Shown: piece after piece, positions 1-9,989 of the stretch
Layout of the letters: each line of letters begins with the position of its first letter
Numbering within the stretch: position 1 is the first letter of the stretch
Assembly (NCBI GenBank): GCA_019188255.1
Contig: JAETXT010000003.1
Coordinates: 5,332,001 to 5,396,000, forward strand
From: Verticillium longisporum
Taxonomy: Eukaryota > Ascomycota > Sordariomycetes > Glomerellales > Plectosphaerellaceae
Direction: 5' to 3'
Length of the DNA: 64,000 nt
Made by a program: the position numbers and the translations under genes
Notes under the pieces: generated by a model
Databases searched by the model: none
What the model was told of the DNA's origin: nothing
What the model saw: only the letters and a program-made list of their open reading frames with translations

Positions 1-1
1 C

Positions 2-1810
2 CGCGCGTCCAGGAACTGGTCAAGCGTCGCCACGCTTGTCAGCGGCATGGCGAACCATCTGACGCACCTGCCACGTGCCACCCGAGACCGTGACTCGCGT
101 GTCGCCATTGAGCTTGTTGATGAGCAGGGTGACATGGTCGCCAACTACGACGTCATCCTCCGCGAGCTCTTCTGCGTCGCCGCCCAGGGTCTTGCCGACA
201 AGATGAAGGAACAGCTCACGTCGGTCGGCATCCTCTGGGACGAGATTCTTCCCACGGGCGGCGGCAACGAGCGCCCACAGAAGAGCAGCCACGGCGAGGC
301 ATCTGAGGACCTCGCCGAGAAGGGCATACAGCAGCGCAGGAACAACCAGTTCGGCCGTGGTTCCCTCATGTTTCTCGTCCGCCAGGTGCAGACGGACAGG
401 GATGTCGCGAGACTCGAGGCTGCCGGCTACCGGTTCGCCGAGCTGCGACAGGTCAGTGGTATCATCGGCTCAAGCATGCAGATCAAGTGCTGGGACTTTG
501 AGTCGAGGCTGCGAAGCATGGCTGGCTATGCACAGGACGAGAGTCAGCTGGAACCCGGCGTGCACCTCGGCTTCTTTGGCATCCGCGCCCGTGTTGGCAG
601 CTATGGTTTCGACGTGCTCGTCCGCCAGGGGGCTCGCAACCTTCTCCCCAGCGTCCAGATGCCCCTGAGCCGTCTCGAGACATGGCAGGAAGATCTTCTC
701 CAGGAACTTGATGGCATGACCGTTGTCAACAGCGCCAAGAGGCTCGAGGCTCTCAAGAGAATGTCGCCACGCGAGATGCTCTTTGCTTCACAACTCTTTG
801 ACGGACTCGAGTCGCTCCGCGCTTGGATCGACGACCCAGTCTTTGACGAGGCCCTCCTGTCGCCACAGGTCGTGACGTTGCCTGCCCGTAGCCAAGACGC
901 GGAGCACAGCGCGAGGCAGCACCCAACAACCATGATCGCCTTCCGCCTTGTCATCCCAATCCACGTCAAGGTGTCCAGCGTTCGGTGTGAGTTTGTGCCA
1001 CTCAACTTCTTCAAAATCCACCAGCTCGTCGACCATGACGGCATGCACCAGCTGGCTTTCGCCCAGGCAGTGCATCGCGAGTTTGCCCCTATCGCGCAGT
1101 CCGTTCCCCTCGAGAGGCCAGCGGCCATCCTTCAGAACAGACAGCGCAAGTCGTTTGCCTCTTCGCCGCGCACTTCCCGTTTCCGCCGCCTTGGCCGCTC
1201 CGGTTCATCGTATGCCGTAGACGGTGACGGCAACCCCATTCCTACGGCCATCGGCCGTTCATCGTCGCCAACACACTCCAACGAGACAGGCTCTACTCTC
1301 AAGCTGTGGCCTGGCCGCCGTAACAGCGACAACAACTCAGCCGGCAGCTCCTACGACGCGCCACCACCTGCTTATGCATCGCCCGACAGCACGCCACATG
1401 CGACAACTTTCGGCGGCATCATGGTCTCGGAAGAGATCCGCGTCGAGATCCATGAGGCAGGCGAGCTGAGCCCCCTCCCCGGCCAGACGCAGCGCCGCAC
1501 GCGCCGGTTGCCGCGGCTTCTGAGTCGCAGCGGAAATGGAAGCCAGCAGCGGTATGATAGCGAGTCAGGTGCCACACAGAGGGCCACCATGGTGACCTCT
1601 GGTGGCGGCGCCGGCATTGGCGTTGGCGTTGACGACAGCCGTCACGGCGCGCCCAACGATGGCACCATCGAGATGAAGATGCTGTCCGAGGTGCGCAGCA
1701 ACGTTCACACGGGGGCTGGCTTGCAGATATCCAATATTGAGGTCGAGCAGGCAAGCGAGGTGCCGACCTTCGTGGACGAGCTGTTCACCATCTGCATCGA
1801 CGGCCGCTGA
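2..1810 (+). CDS. Unrecognised protein, C-terminal part (5' end outside window)
   Basis: The reading frame is open from the left edge to a TGA at 1808-1810, with strong C-ending codon use throughout and no sign of an intron. The first Met in frame is at 47, but good codon use continues upstream of it, so this is probably the C-terminal ~600 residues of a longer protein. The first ~360 residues look folded, with alternating hydrophobic and charged segments. The rest is a low-complexity tail rich in Ser, Arg, Gly and Pro, likely disordered. No catalytic motif or clear membrane segment is visible in this part. I do not recognise the family. A cytosolic tail of a fungal membrane protein such as an aromatic acid exporter-like transporter is only a guess. 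The next gene, at 3258-5174, lies convergently. Confidence 0.6.
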   Translation, partial: RASRNWSSVATLVSGMANHLTHLPRATRDRDSRVAIELVDEQGDMVANYDVILRELFCVAAQGLADKMKEQLTSVGILWDEILPTGGGNERPQKSSHGEASEDLAEKGIQQRRNNQFGRGSLMFLVRQVQTDRDVARLEAAGYRFAELRQVSGIIGSSMQIKCWDFESRLRSMAGYAQDESQLEPGVHLGFFGIRARVGSYGFDVLVRQGARNLLPSVQMPLSRLETWQEDLLQELDGMTVVNSAKRLEALKRMSPREMLFASQLFDGLESLRAWIDDPVFDEALLSPQVVTLPARSQDAEHSARQHPTTMIAFRLVIPIHVKVSSVRCEFVPLNFFKIHQLVDHDGMHQLAFAQAVHREFAPIAQSVPLERPAAILQNRQRKSFASSPRTSRFRRLGRSGSSYAVDGDGNPIPTAIGRSSSPTHSNETGSTLKLWPGRRNSDNNSAGSSYDAPPPAYASPDSTPHATTFGGIMVSEEIRVEIHEAGELSPLPGQTQRRTRRLPRLLSRSGNGSQQRYDSESGATQRATMVTSGGGAGIGVGVDDSRHGAPNDGTIEMKMLSEVRSNVHTGAGLQISNIEVEQASEVPTFVDELFTICIDGR

Positions 1811-3257
1811 GCGAACCAACCAGGGGAGGGGGGTTGAGTCCCTCTCCCTACTTCTTTTCTTCTCTTACTTCCCTCCGATTAATGTCTAGACTATGTTGAG
1901 ATGTCGGAAATGTATTATATAGGCTCGAACTGTGGGCTTTCTCGTTTCTCACGCGCTTTGGGAGTGCTTTGGGTCGTTTGAGGTGAGGAATCTTCCTTGC
2001 GACGGTGGTTCATTCGCGGTTGAGTTTCTTGAGGTTTGAGGATCCCAAGTCTCCCCGTACAAAATCCTTTGTTGCTCTCATTCCTATTATTCCCCTCTTC
2101 ATGTTTTCTCTTTTCTCACCTTTTTGATACCACGAAGCAACGAAGGGGGGTTGGCGGAGTTCTAGTCGGAAAGGCAATGGGTGGCAGATAGTCAATTCAT
2201 CCGTTCTTATGATGCATCTATTCTCCGGGACAGTCCTCGTCGTGTGCACACCCATGTTCTTGTCATGCGTGTTGGTGAAAAGGCCAGCCGGCAGCACGTT
2301 GGAGCAGTGGCGTTCATGCCGGCAGAATCAGATGTCTGGACGCATGGTCCTACCCTACCACTTACAGAAGCTAACGAGGGCATTCCGTTTCGCTCAAATG
2401 TCCGAGAAACCTCCTCTGCGGGCATTCTGGGTGAGGGTTCCAAGGAGGGGCCACTTGTGTTCTTTTGCTGGTGGGAAGAATGGAGGCTGGACTTGAGGTG
2501 AGGGTCGTCATCTCATCTGCTCAGGCCAAAATACCAGTGAGTTCTCTTTATAGTCTCTTGCTACTCCAATCATCACTTCCCTCAGTCCCCGGCCGGGACA
2601 CTCGACCCTCTTACGATACGCATCTGTTGGCAGGTAGGCCGGCAGTGGCGGTCCGTGAAAGCGATATTTGGTCTCTTATATTAGCTCCAATGCCTTGCAA
2701 GCTACTTCGCTGGGCACAGCCATATGACAAGTCATGTAGACGCTCGTTGATATCACCATCAGCTAACGTATGTTGTGGAACAAATCATGATACAATGTAA
2801 TGTTACGATTGACGCCGACGAGCCTCTCTCAGGCTCGCGACGAGGGTATTTGTTGCCCGCCTCTCTCATCTAAAATGCATCACCCGCTGTCGTTCAAAAA
2901 TGGTTCAAGAACCCCACGGGACACCTCGCAATGCTGGTCGTTTTGTCATATGCCCACAGCCTCTCTCCTTTTTCAATGCCTGGCCGAACCATCCCCCAAA
3001 CAGTCGAAAGAAAATAAAAATCAGACCAAGAAAAATAACGCCTCCAGGTGCCCGGGTATCCCTTCCACCTGTCTAGCACGGTCGTCCCCCAAGAGTGCGT
3101 ATGTAAATGTGTTCGCCGCTGCCTGATACCGTCCTCCTCCTGCTCCCTCCGAAATACAGTTCCCTCGTGTTGAAGCCAAGAGACGGAATGATGCCATGCA
3201 TGTTGTGATATGTTGAGAGATGAGTTGAGCCCCGAGGCTGAAAGTGTCATGATAATA
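1811..3257. other. Convergent intergenic region, no gene seen
   Basis: This stretch lies between the stop of the left-edge gene and the 3' end of the RGS locus. It should hold two 3' UTRs and terminators. The open frames here are short, overlap on both strands and lack C-ending codon bias, so I call no gene. Confidence 0.6.
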
Positions 3258-5174
3258 TCAACTCGATGAACTGCTTGTTCGCCGCACCTCGACCATGACA
3301 TCTCGTTTGGCGTGGCCCAGACTGAAAACTCGATGCAGAAGACTGCGTTTGTGACCTGCAGTCCTGCGATAGTGATAATCAGGTCCACAGCCGCAAGCGC
3401 TGATAGAGTCCGACGACGAAGAATCGGGCGAGCGTTGACGGTGAAGCTCCGCATCCCAACCGTACAAGTCGTCCTCTGACATGGCCGGCTCACAAGATGT
3501 CGCGCATTGCATAGGGGCTGAGTCCATGTCTGGCGCCGCAGGTACGTAGATACCCATGCCAAGAAGGTTTGAAACGTCGCTCAAGATGCACGAAGTCTCG
3601 ACCGGCCCGGTGTGCTCACTGATGGGTGATTCGGCGGCGATGGTCAGGTCAACATCGCTGTCGGACATGGGGCATGCCGACATGTCCGTGCTCGATGTTG
3701 CCGTCGAGGAAGAGCTCGCCTTGCGTGTCACGCCTGGATTCGGACCAGGTACCGTCGTCACTTGCGAGGCCGAAGTCGTGAGAGGCTGGCCTGATGTGAC
3801 CGAAGGCCGATTCCTGGATCGGGCGCGAACATGACGCCGGCTGCCAGGCCGGACGCGGAGTACTGGAACTTGTCCTTTTGCGGCCATGCCACCTTCGCAT
3901 CCACCGACGTGATGATAACCGTCGGTACCAGCCGCTTCTCCCTTGTGAGCGAGGCCTGCCTTGGATTGGTAGGACAGCCGCATGCCGGGGTGAGGTTCCT
4001 CCCAATCCATGCCATCGGCGGCATCGAGGGGTAGCTGGACTTGGGAGGCGGCTGGTGATATGGATGTAGTTGGTGACACGACCTGCATCTCCTATAGGGA
4101 GTCATGGCGGCTAACATCACTCATAGCCTGGTCGCTATCGACGGGGCCCGAGGAGGTTGGGTTGATGCGACGACTGGTGGTCCGCGACTTACGATTGAAT
4201 CCGAGCTTGGCGCCCATCTTCTTCCAGCCGTTGTTGTGTGCGGTCAAGGCCCGCTGGAACCCGCCGGGCGAAGTGTTGAAGGTCCATTCGGACGTGGGGG
4301 GTGTCGTCGGGGGCGTCATTGGCTCGGTGCTGGGCGAAGCAGCACTGTGGTTGTCGTCGGAAAGACCCTCTCGGTCGGCGAGGTCTGCAGACCTTGACGC
4401 GGATCGACTGTTGGCTCCGCTGCGACCAATTGTCAGCTGTGGCAGAAACTTAGGCGAGCGACTCGAATCGTCTGACCTGGCTGGCATAGCCTCGTGGTGA
4501 TACAACTGGAGTCTCGACCGTCCCTGTCTCGAGGCATCGGTGTAGTCTTCCTCCATGTGCGTTTCTGAATGCGCCGGTGACAAGGATTCAATGAAGGGCA
4601 GGAGAACGGAATCGTTCATGAGCTCGTAGACGATGGTCACGGCTTCGTCCAGTTCGCTGGGGCGAGGGGGTACTGGGGAGCAAGGCTGAGCCAAGAGGCG
4701 ATCACGAACCCTCGAAGGCAGGGTGTCTTCGCGCGGGGTGTACGGACTGAAGTACGCCTGCATGAGCTTGTCCCACAACGAGCAAATGTGTTCGTTACCA
4801 TCGGCGATGGGTGATGCCTGTTCCGTGATGATTTGGCAGTACGCGTTGCGGTAGCGGTCGGCATCCATGGTGAATTCCAGCGTCTCGAGACAGTGATTCT
4901 GGGAGAGGTAGGCCATGAAGGCGGCGAGGGTCCATGGCGGGTGAGAGGTGTTTGTGAGGATCTGGGACAGGGAGGGAGGGTTGACGTGGTAAATTGGCCC
5001 GGCCGAGTAGAGGGCGGCACTCGTTGGTCTCGAGGAAGTCATGATGGTAGGAGCGGCTTCCCAGTCCGGGAGGACTGACGCCGGCCGAGGTGGTGACAGC
5101 TCGCGGTCGGGCGAGGGGGATGGGCTGAGGTAATTGGGCGACTCGCGTTTTATCCTCTGCTTTTTCATTGCCAC
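3258..5174 (-). CDS. RGS-domain protein (regulator of G-protein signalling)
   Basis: The best-supported coding region is 5174 to 4092, a 360-residue protein without introns that ends in TAG at 4094-4092. Residues ~60-190 fit the short fungal RGS fold: they begin with a Pro-Pro-Trp-Thr-Leu segment and the core 'HCLETLEFTMDADRYRNAYC', followed by helices ending near 'YELMNDSVLLPFIES'. RGS proteins speed GTP hydrolysis by G-alpha subunits and so damp receptor signalling. Size and a Ser/Thr/Pro-rich tail fit RgsB-like proteins, but I do not assign the symbol. Downstream of the stop, 4091-3258 still shows coding-like composition in shifting frames, with a final open frame of about 276 codons ending at 3258. 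A possible 101-nt intron (4192-4092; donor GTAAGT, acceptor CTATAG) has the stop inside its acceptor. The real 3' end is therefore unsettled. The RGS core is secure. Confidence 0.75.
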
Positions 5175-6302
5175 GCGAGAGCGATCGTGGAGGGACGGTA
5201 TTGATCAAAAACCACGGAGCGCAGCTGAATGCATCCGTAGTGGACGGTTGGCGTGTGTGTGAGGAAGGTGTGTTGCGTCGCGTGGGTGTGAGTGGTACGT
5301 CTGACGGGTGTCTCTGTGTGTGCCTTTCAGTCCCCTGTCCGTCGTCAAGGGGTTCCAGGGTCGGTGGGTTCGGCGGGCAGTCGGATCAGGTGATGGAGAG
5401 AGCAACAGAGACGGACAGTCGACGTCAAAGTGCCGGGTTTGCTGAGAGACAATCGGGTCGAACGGAAAGATCGAGGGAAGGTTGGTCGAAAGATGAGGAA
5501 TGCGGGTGCGTCGTTTGCAATCAGCAGAGGGCGGGTTGGTTATGGTGCGACCAACGACGGTTGCAGATTGTGTCGCAAAAGATGATTCAGATGGGACGGC
5601 ACAGGGCGAATGGTAAAAGGCTGATGGCGTCGTCCAGTCGGTTTTCTTCTCGTTTTCGACCCACAACCGCAGTGGTAGCGGTGCTCTACTAGTCTGTCTG
5701 ACTTGTGTCTCCTTTGAGTCGAGAGGGTGATTGAATCGTCTGGTGAATGAAGGGCGGTGGGTATCGGGTACGGGGTTGCGGTTTCTGAGTGTCACTGGCC
5801 CATTCGTGGCTTGCAGGTGCCCGATGTTCTAGAAGGCCAGAGGGGCGCGGCAGGCAACCGAGTGAGGGGGCGAGGCGCGGGCACCGAGCGTTACGAGTCG
5901 AACAGAGTGGCCCGCCAAGGACAGAAGACCTGTGCCGCCAACGTCAACCCCTTCAAGGAAAAAAGGGACGTGGAGAAACGAAAAAAAAAGTCGACGATCT
6001 CCAGAGCGTGGCCACAGTTGATGCAGGGCAAGATTAAGAGGGCCGTTCAAGCAGAAAGGGGTGGAATAGAAGTGACAATGTCGGTGCCAGGACGGTGCGG
6101 TAGGGGAAAGGAAAAGGAAGGGAAGGGAGAGAATGAAGAATGGAATGATGATGAGAGAGTAGAGCCAGACAGATGGTCAGGCTGTTGGTTCCCTGTCCCT
6201 GTGCTAGCCACTAGTGGGGAGCACCGTCTGTTACCGTTCAGTGGGCAGACAGAACGTACAGGCTATGATGTGTGTGGTGCTTGCCGTATGTTCCTGGGAG
6301 TA

Positions 6303-6321
6303 TGTGCGTGTGCGTGTGTGT
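6303..6321. repeat. GT-rich simple repeat
   Basis: A short run of GT/GC dinucleotides in the gene-poor interval upstream of the RGS gene. Ordinary microsatellite-like sequence. Confidence 0.7.
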
Positions 6322-6468
6322 ACAATGTACGATGGACCCCGAAGAGAGTAACCGACTCGATGACGGCGTGGTGGTTGAACCGTCAATCGTGGCATAGAAC
6401 GGGAGAGACGAAGGAGGCAAGGGAGGAAGAAGAGGCTTGGGGCTTCGCTTTAGGGGGAGAAGTGTGAA

Positions 6469-6479
6469 GGGGGGGGGGG
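6469..6479. repeat. G homopolymer (11 G)
   Basis: Eleven consecutive G residues in non-coding DNA. It is useful as a marker of homopolymer content, because shorter runs in coding regions of this window appear to have lost a base. Confidence 0.8.
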
Positions 6480-9400
6480 CGTGGTGCTGAGACGGGCCCG
6501 AGCCTGATGAGGGAAAAGAGAGACAGATGCGCGGGCAAGAGCGCGCGGGCAAGGGGACAAGGGGGGGTGGGCGCGGGCAACATGCCTCCTGCCTCGACCA
6601 TCTGGGTTCTGCGTAGTCTGTCTCTGCGTGGTATGTACATGTATGTCTCTCTTCCCACTGTCTCTCTCGCTCTTTGTCTCTCGCTCTCCCCCCTTGATCC
6701 TGCTCCCGCTCCTACTCCTTTTCCTACCTCCTTCTCCGGTACTCAATCAGTGGAACGGCAGGCACGCATGCGGAGGGAAGGAAGGAGACGCCAGCACCAG
6801 TGAGGCACGTGTGTGGACGAGCGACCAATGCCAGCATCGGGCTGGCCGGCCACCGTCTGCCATCCGGGACTCCAATCCGCATGAGGCCGAGCGGATCAGG
6901 CAGGCAGGGTGCTGGACGGGCCCTGCTTCGCCTGTCACCTGCTGAAAAGGGCGACAGATGGACGCCGGACAGCCGTGGCGCCTTTGCTCATGCCTGTCCC
7001 GCCCCCTCCTTCCTCACCTTTGGCATCACCTCAGACCCCTCCCCTGGTCCTGGAGGGCCATGCTGTTTGGGAAGGTCACGTTGTGCGAGCCGCAAAGGTT
7101 GGTAGTCAGTCAATCACGTACCAGTAGGCAGGCCAGGCACACCAGGGCCGCCCGCTCACTCGCTCACCTCCTTCATCTCGGTGCCCTGCACCCTGGTTGC
7201 CTTGCTCTGTTACCGAGGCCAGCAATGCCCTGGGACTCCACTCTGGCTTTCCAGGGGGGGCGCAGCACGCCCTGCCACTGGTCACAAGCCCCCCTCTGCC
7301 GACTCGGAGGGAGGGTCACATCTCGTTGGTCACGGCCCACAGTGGCGCCACGCTAGAACATTTCGAACGATTCGAATCTTCCAAAACTATAGGGCCTTCC
7401 CTAGAAGCCCCAGAAGAAGGGGGGTGGGGCAAGCGCCTGGCTTCTCGCCCCATCGGACGGACCCTCTCAGCCAATCCCTTGCTCTTACTCTCCGTTTAGG
7501 CCGAGTGACGAATGAAAACACAGTCAGAGTCCAGACGCCAGAAGCCAGATTGATGCCAGACGTCTTGACTAGTCCATTTTCGGACTGGTGCTACCCCAGT
7601 CCCGGCCACTGCGAAAAGTGGCGAGTGATCAAGCGAAGTCTGTTAATAAGCCGTCATGCGACCAAAGAGTTACGGAAGAGAATGGGAAAAACGAGTAAAC
7701 AGCAGTCAGAAAGGGATGAAGGAGAAAAAAATTGGTTGGAAGCGGGATCGGACGGTGAAGAACGAGAATAGCTCGTGTAGCTTCTTGGATTCTTCGTCAA
7801 TGTTGTCGTCTTATGCGCCTTGTGCCAGCCCTCCGCCCCCCCCCTTCTCCCCAACCTTACCGATTGATTGTTTGGGGGCGCTGAGGGGGGGCCGGGTTGG
7901 AGGGCTGGGCTCTGTCTGGGGTCTGGAGATCGACAGTGCTAAGGTACTCCGGATGCATTGCACTATTTCGGACGAGACGCTTCCTGCCCGTCGACGTAAT
8001 CTCGTGGCAGATGAGAAGGCGAGTGTGCTTCCTTTGGAGGGGAGAGAAGGAGGAGGGGGGCATCGAACATGAAGACAAGGCGGGACTTGCCGCCAGGTCT
8101 GCCCAGTCTGGCGCCGTGGCATCATCCCATGTTCACACACAATGTCTGTCATGTTGCTCATTTCTCGACTTGCCTTGTCTCTCTGCCCAGACACACATAT
8201 ATGATGACCGGTTGAATATATCTGACCATGATGCCGATCTGTCCATCGATCTACGTCGCAGTTGGCCCAGAACACTTCTTGGTACCACACCACCGCGGAA
8301 AGGGCACGCTCCACCATCGGTGCTGGCTCGAATAGAGAGGCACCTGTCGATCGATCACTCGTCGCGGCTGCGGCTGGAACACGGCTTAGAGACGGCCTAT
8401 TGCTTACTACGACGATGGTTGACCAGCTATGCCGTCCGCATTGTCGTCATGCCCACGGTGGCTGACGGCATGACATGCTCTGACTGAACTATTCTTGTTG
8501 TGTTTAACGGTATAGTGGAGAATTGGGTGAGTCTTGTTTTACATTCTCTTTCCTTCTTCTCTTCCTCGAGTCAAAAGGTGCAGCCGGGCTGGCGAACATG
8601 ACTCCCAAAAGCCCAGCTGGATCATCTACGGGGACACGGTGAACACGGTGGATGGTCTGTGTCGGGGCACCGGACGACGCAGTCTGAACATGACAGAGAC
8701 CAAAACAAGACAGGGGAGAAAGAGAGTTCCCACTGCCCACTCACAGCCAGCCACCGGCATGCCCCCCCCCTTCCCTTGGCCGATGCAACGGAGCCCTTCA
8801 TTTGCACCCGAAGACTAAACCCGAGCGCCCCACCGCTTCGCTGAGGTGGCGAGTTTCTGGAATGCTGCCCCTTTCGGTTCGGCGCCTTGTAAACCAACCA
8901 CTCTCCGTCTTTCTTGAATGGAGTCTTGTCTTTTTCCCCACTCCTCGTCTGGACTTCGAGAGCCAGTCCTCTCGCCCTTTCCCCCCCTTTAACTTTTTTT
9001 CTTTGTGTTGAGATGTGACCCCCCCTCCCCTTGACCGTCTGCAAAGCGGCGTGGCGCTAACGGCTCCTCCGAACGCCTGTTCTTCGAATCGGGGGATTTC
9101 TGACGACAGTTGCGAGTTGGAGGGGCGCCCGCGCGTGGGCTTCTCGAAGGAATCGCCCGTCTGCTCTACGGCCACTAATTGAATGACCGACCGCCTTTCA
9201 GCCGTGCGATCCGATCCCCTGGGTGTAAGTAAGGGACGCCCAATGTTTTCTTGGAATTTTTTCATGTAAACTGAAATAATCGTGTGTCCCTTCCACTTTG
9301 CAAGGGAGCTCCGGTCCAGTCAGTGCCCAAACGGGCGCTATTGCCGTGTACCGTGCCCTTGTCCGTCCGTCACCCCCATCTACATCCGCTGCTGGCCGTC

Positions 9401-9989
9401 GAGAGCAGACAAGGTGTCGCGAGCTCTCGTCATGTCGCTCTGGTTTTTCGACAAGTCTGCTCATGCAAGCATCTCACTCCTACGGAAACCACAGTTCTAG
9501 ACTCGATGTCCTTGCGACTTTCCTTTGTGCCGCACTGACGCAGCCACCCTGCAAGTTGGAGCATATGCCAAGCTATCTGCCAAGTCCCCTCCCCCCCCTT
9601 TTCTCAGGCACGATCCGTAGAGCCTCATCGACAGGGCTGTCGTCGGTCTGTGACCACCGAGATGCAAGCACCGAAAACAAAACAAGATACTGTACTTCGC
9701 ACGACTGTGGCCGAAGAAAACCGTTCCAAACTTGAAAGATTCGTCACTCGGAGGAGTGGCTGGCCGTCCTTGGCTGCTTACGACTCCTGGTATCACCGAC
9801 TTCAAACGCCTGCCAAATCCGTCCAAAATCTCAGCGCTACCATAACATTTGGCTGTGTGACGCCCGTATCCAAGTCCATGCACAACTCAAAGTGCCTTAC
9901 GCAAGGTACCAGACGTCACGATGCTGAAAGAAACCTTCCCCGCCTCCTCAAGTCCCCACTTTCCACCGCACCATTGAAACCTCGTCATC

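Larger units (their letters stand above)
5175..9989. other. Long gene-poor interval between the RGS and Ulp1-like genes
   Basis: About 4.8 kb shows no convincing protein gene on either strand. The + strand is purine-rich from roughly 5800 to 6800, so the minus strand is pyrimidine-rich, as expected for a long promoter or 5' leader of the minus-strand RGS gene. Low-complexity tracts are common, including a GT-rich tract near 6303-6321 and a run of eleven G at 6469-6479. Open frames such as 5757-6467 (+) and 7811-8317 (-) have biased composition but no domain or splice structure. The part next to 9990 should hold the 3' UTR of the Ulp1-like gene. A non-coding transcript is possible but cannot be seen from sequence alone. 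Confidence 0.5.

Noticed and set aside
5757..6467. 236-codon open frame on the + strand
   Set aside because: It lies in purine-rich DNA opposite the likely leader of the RGS gene. It has Lys/Arg/Glu-biased composition, no domain and no codon bias.
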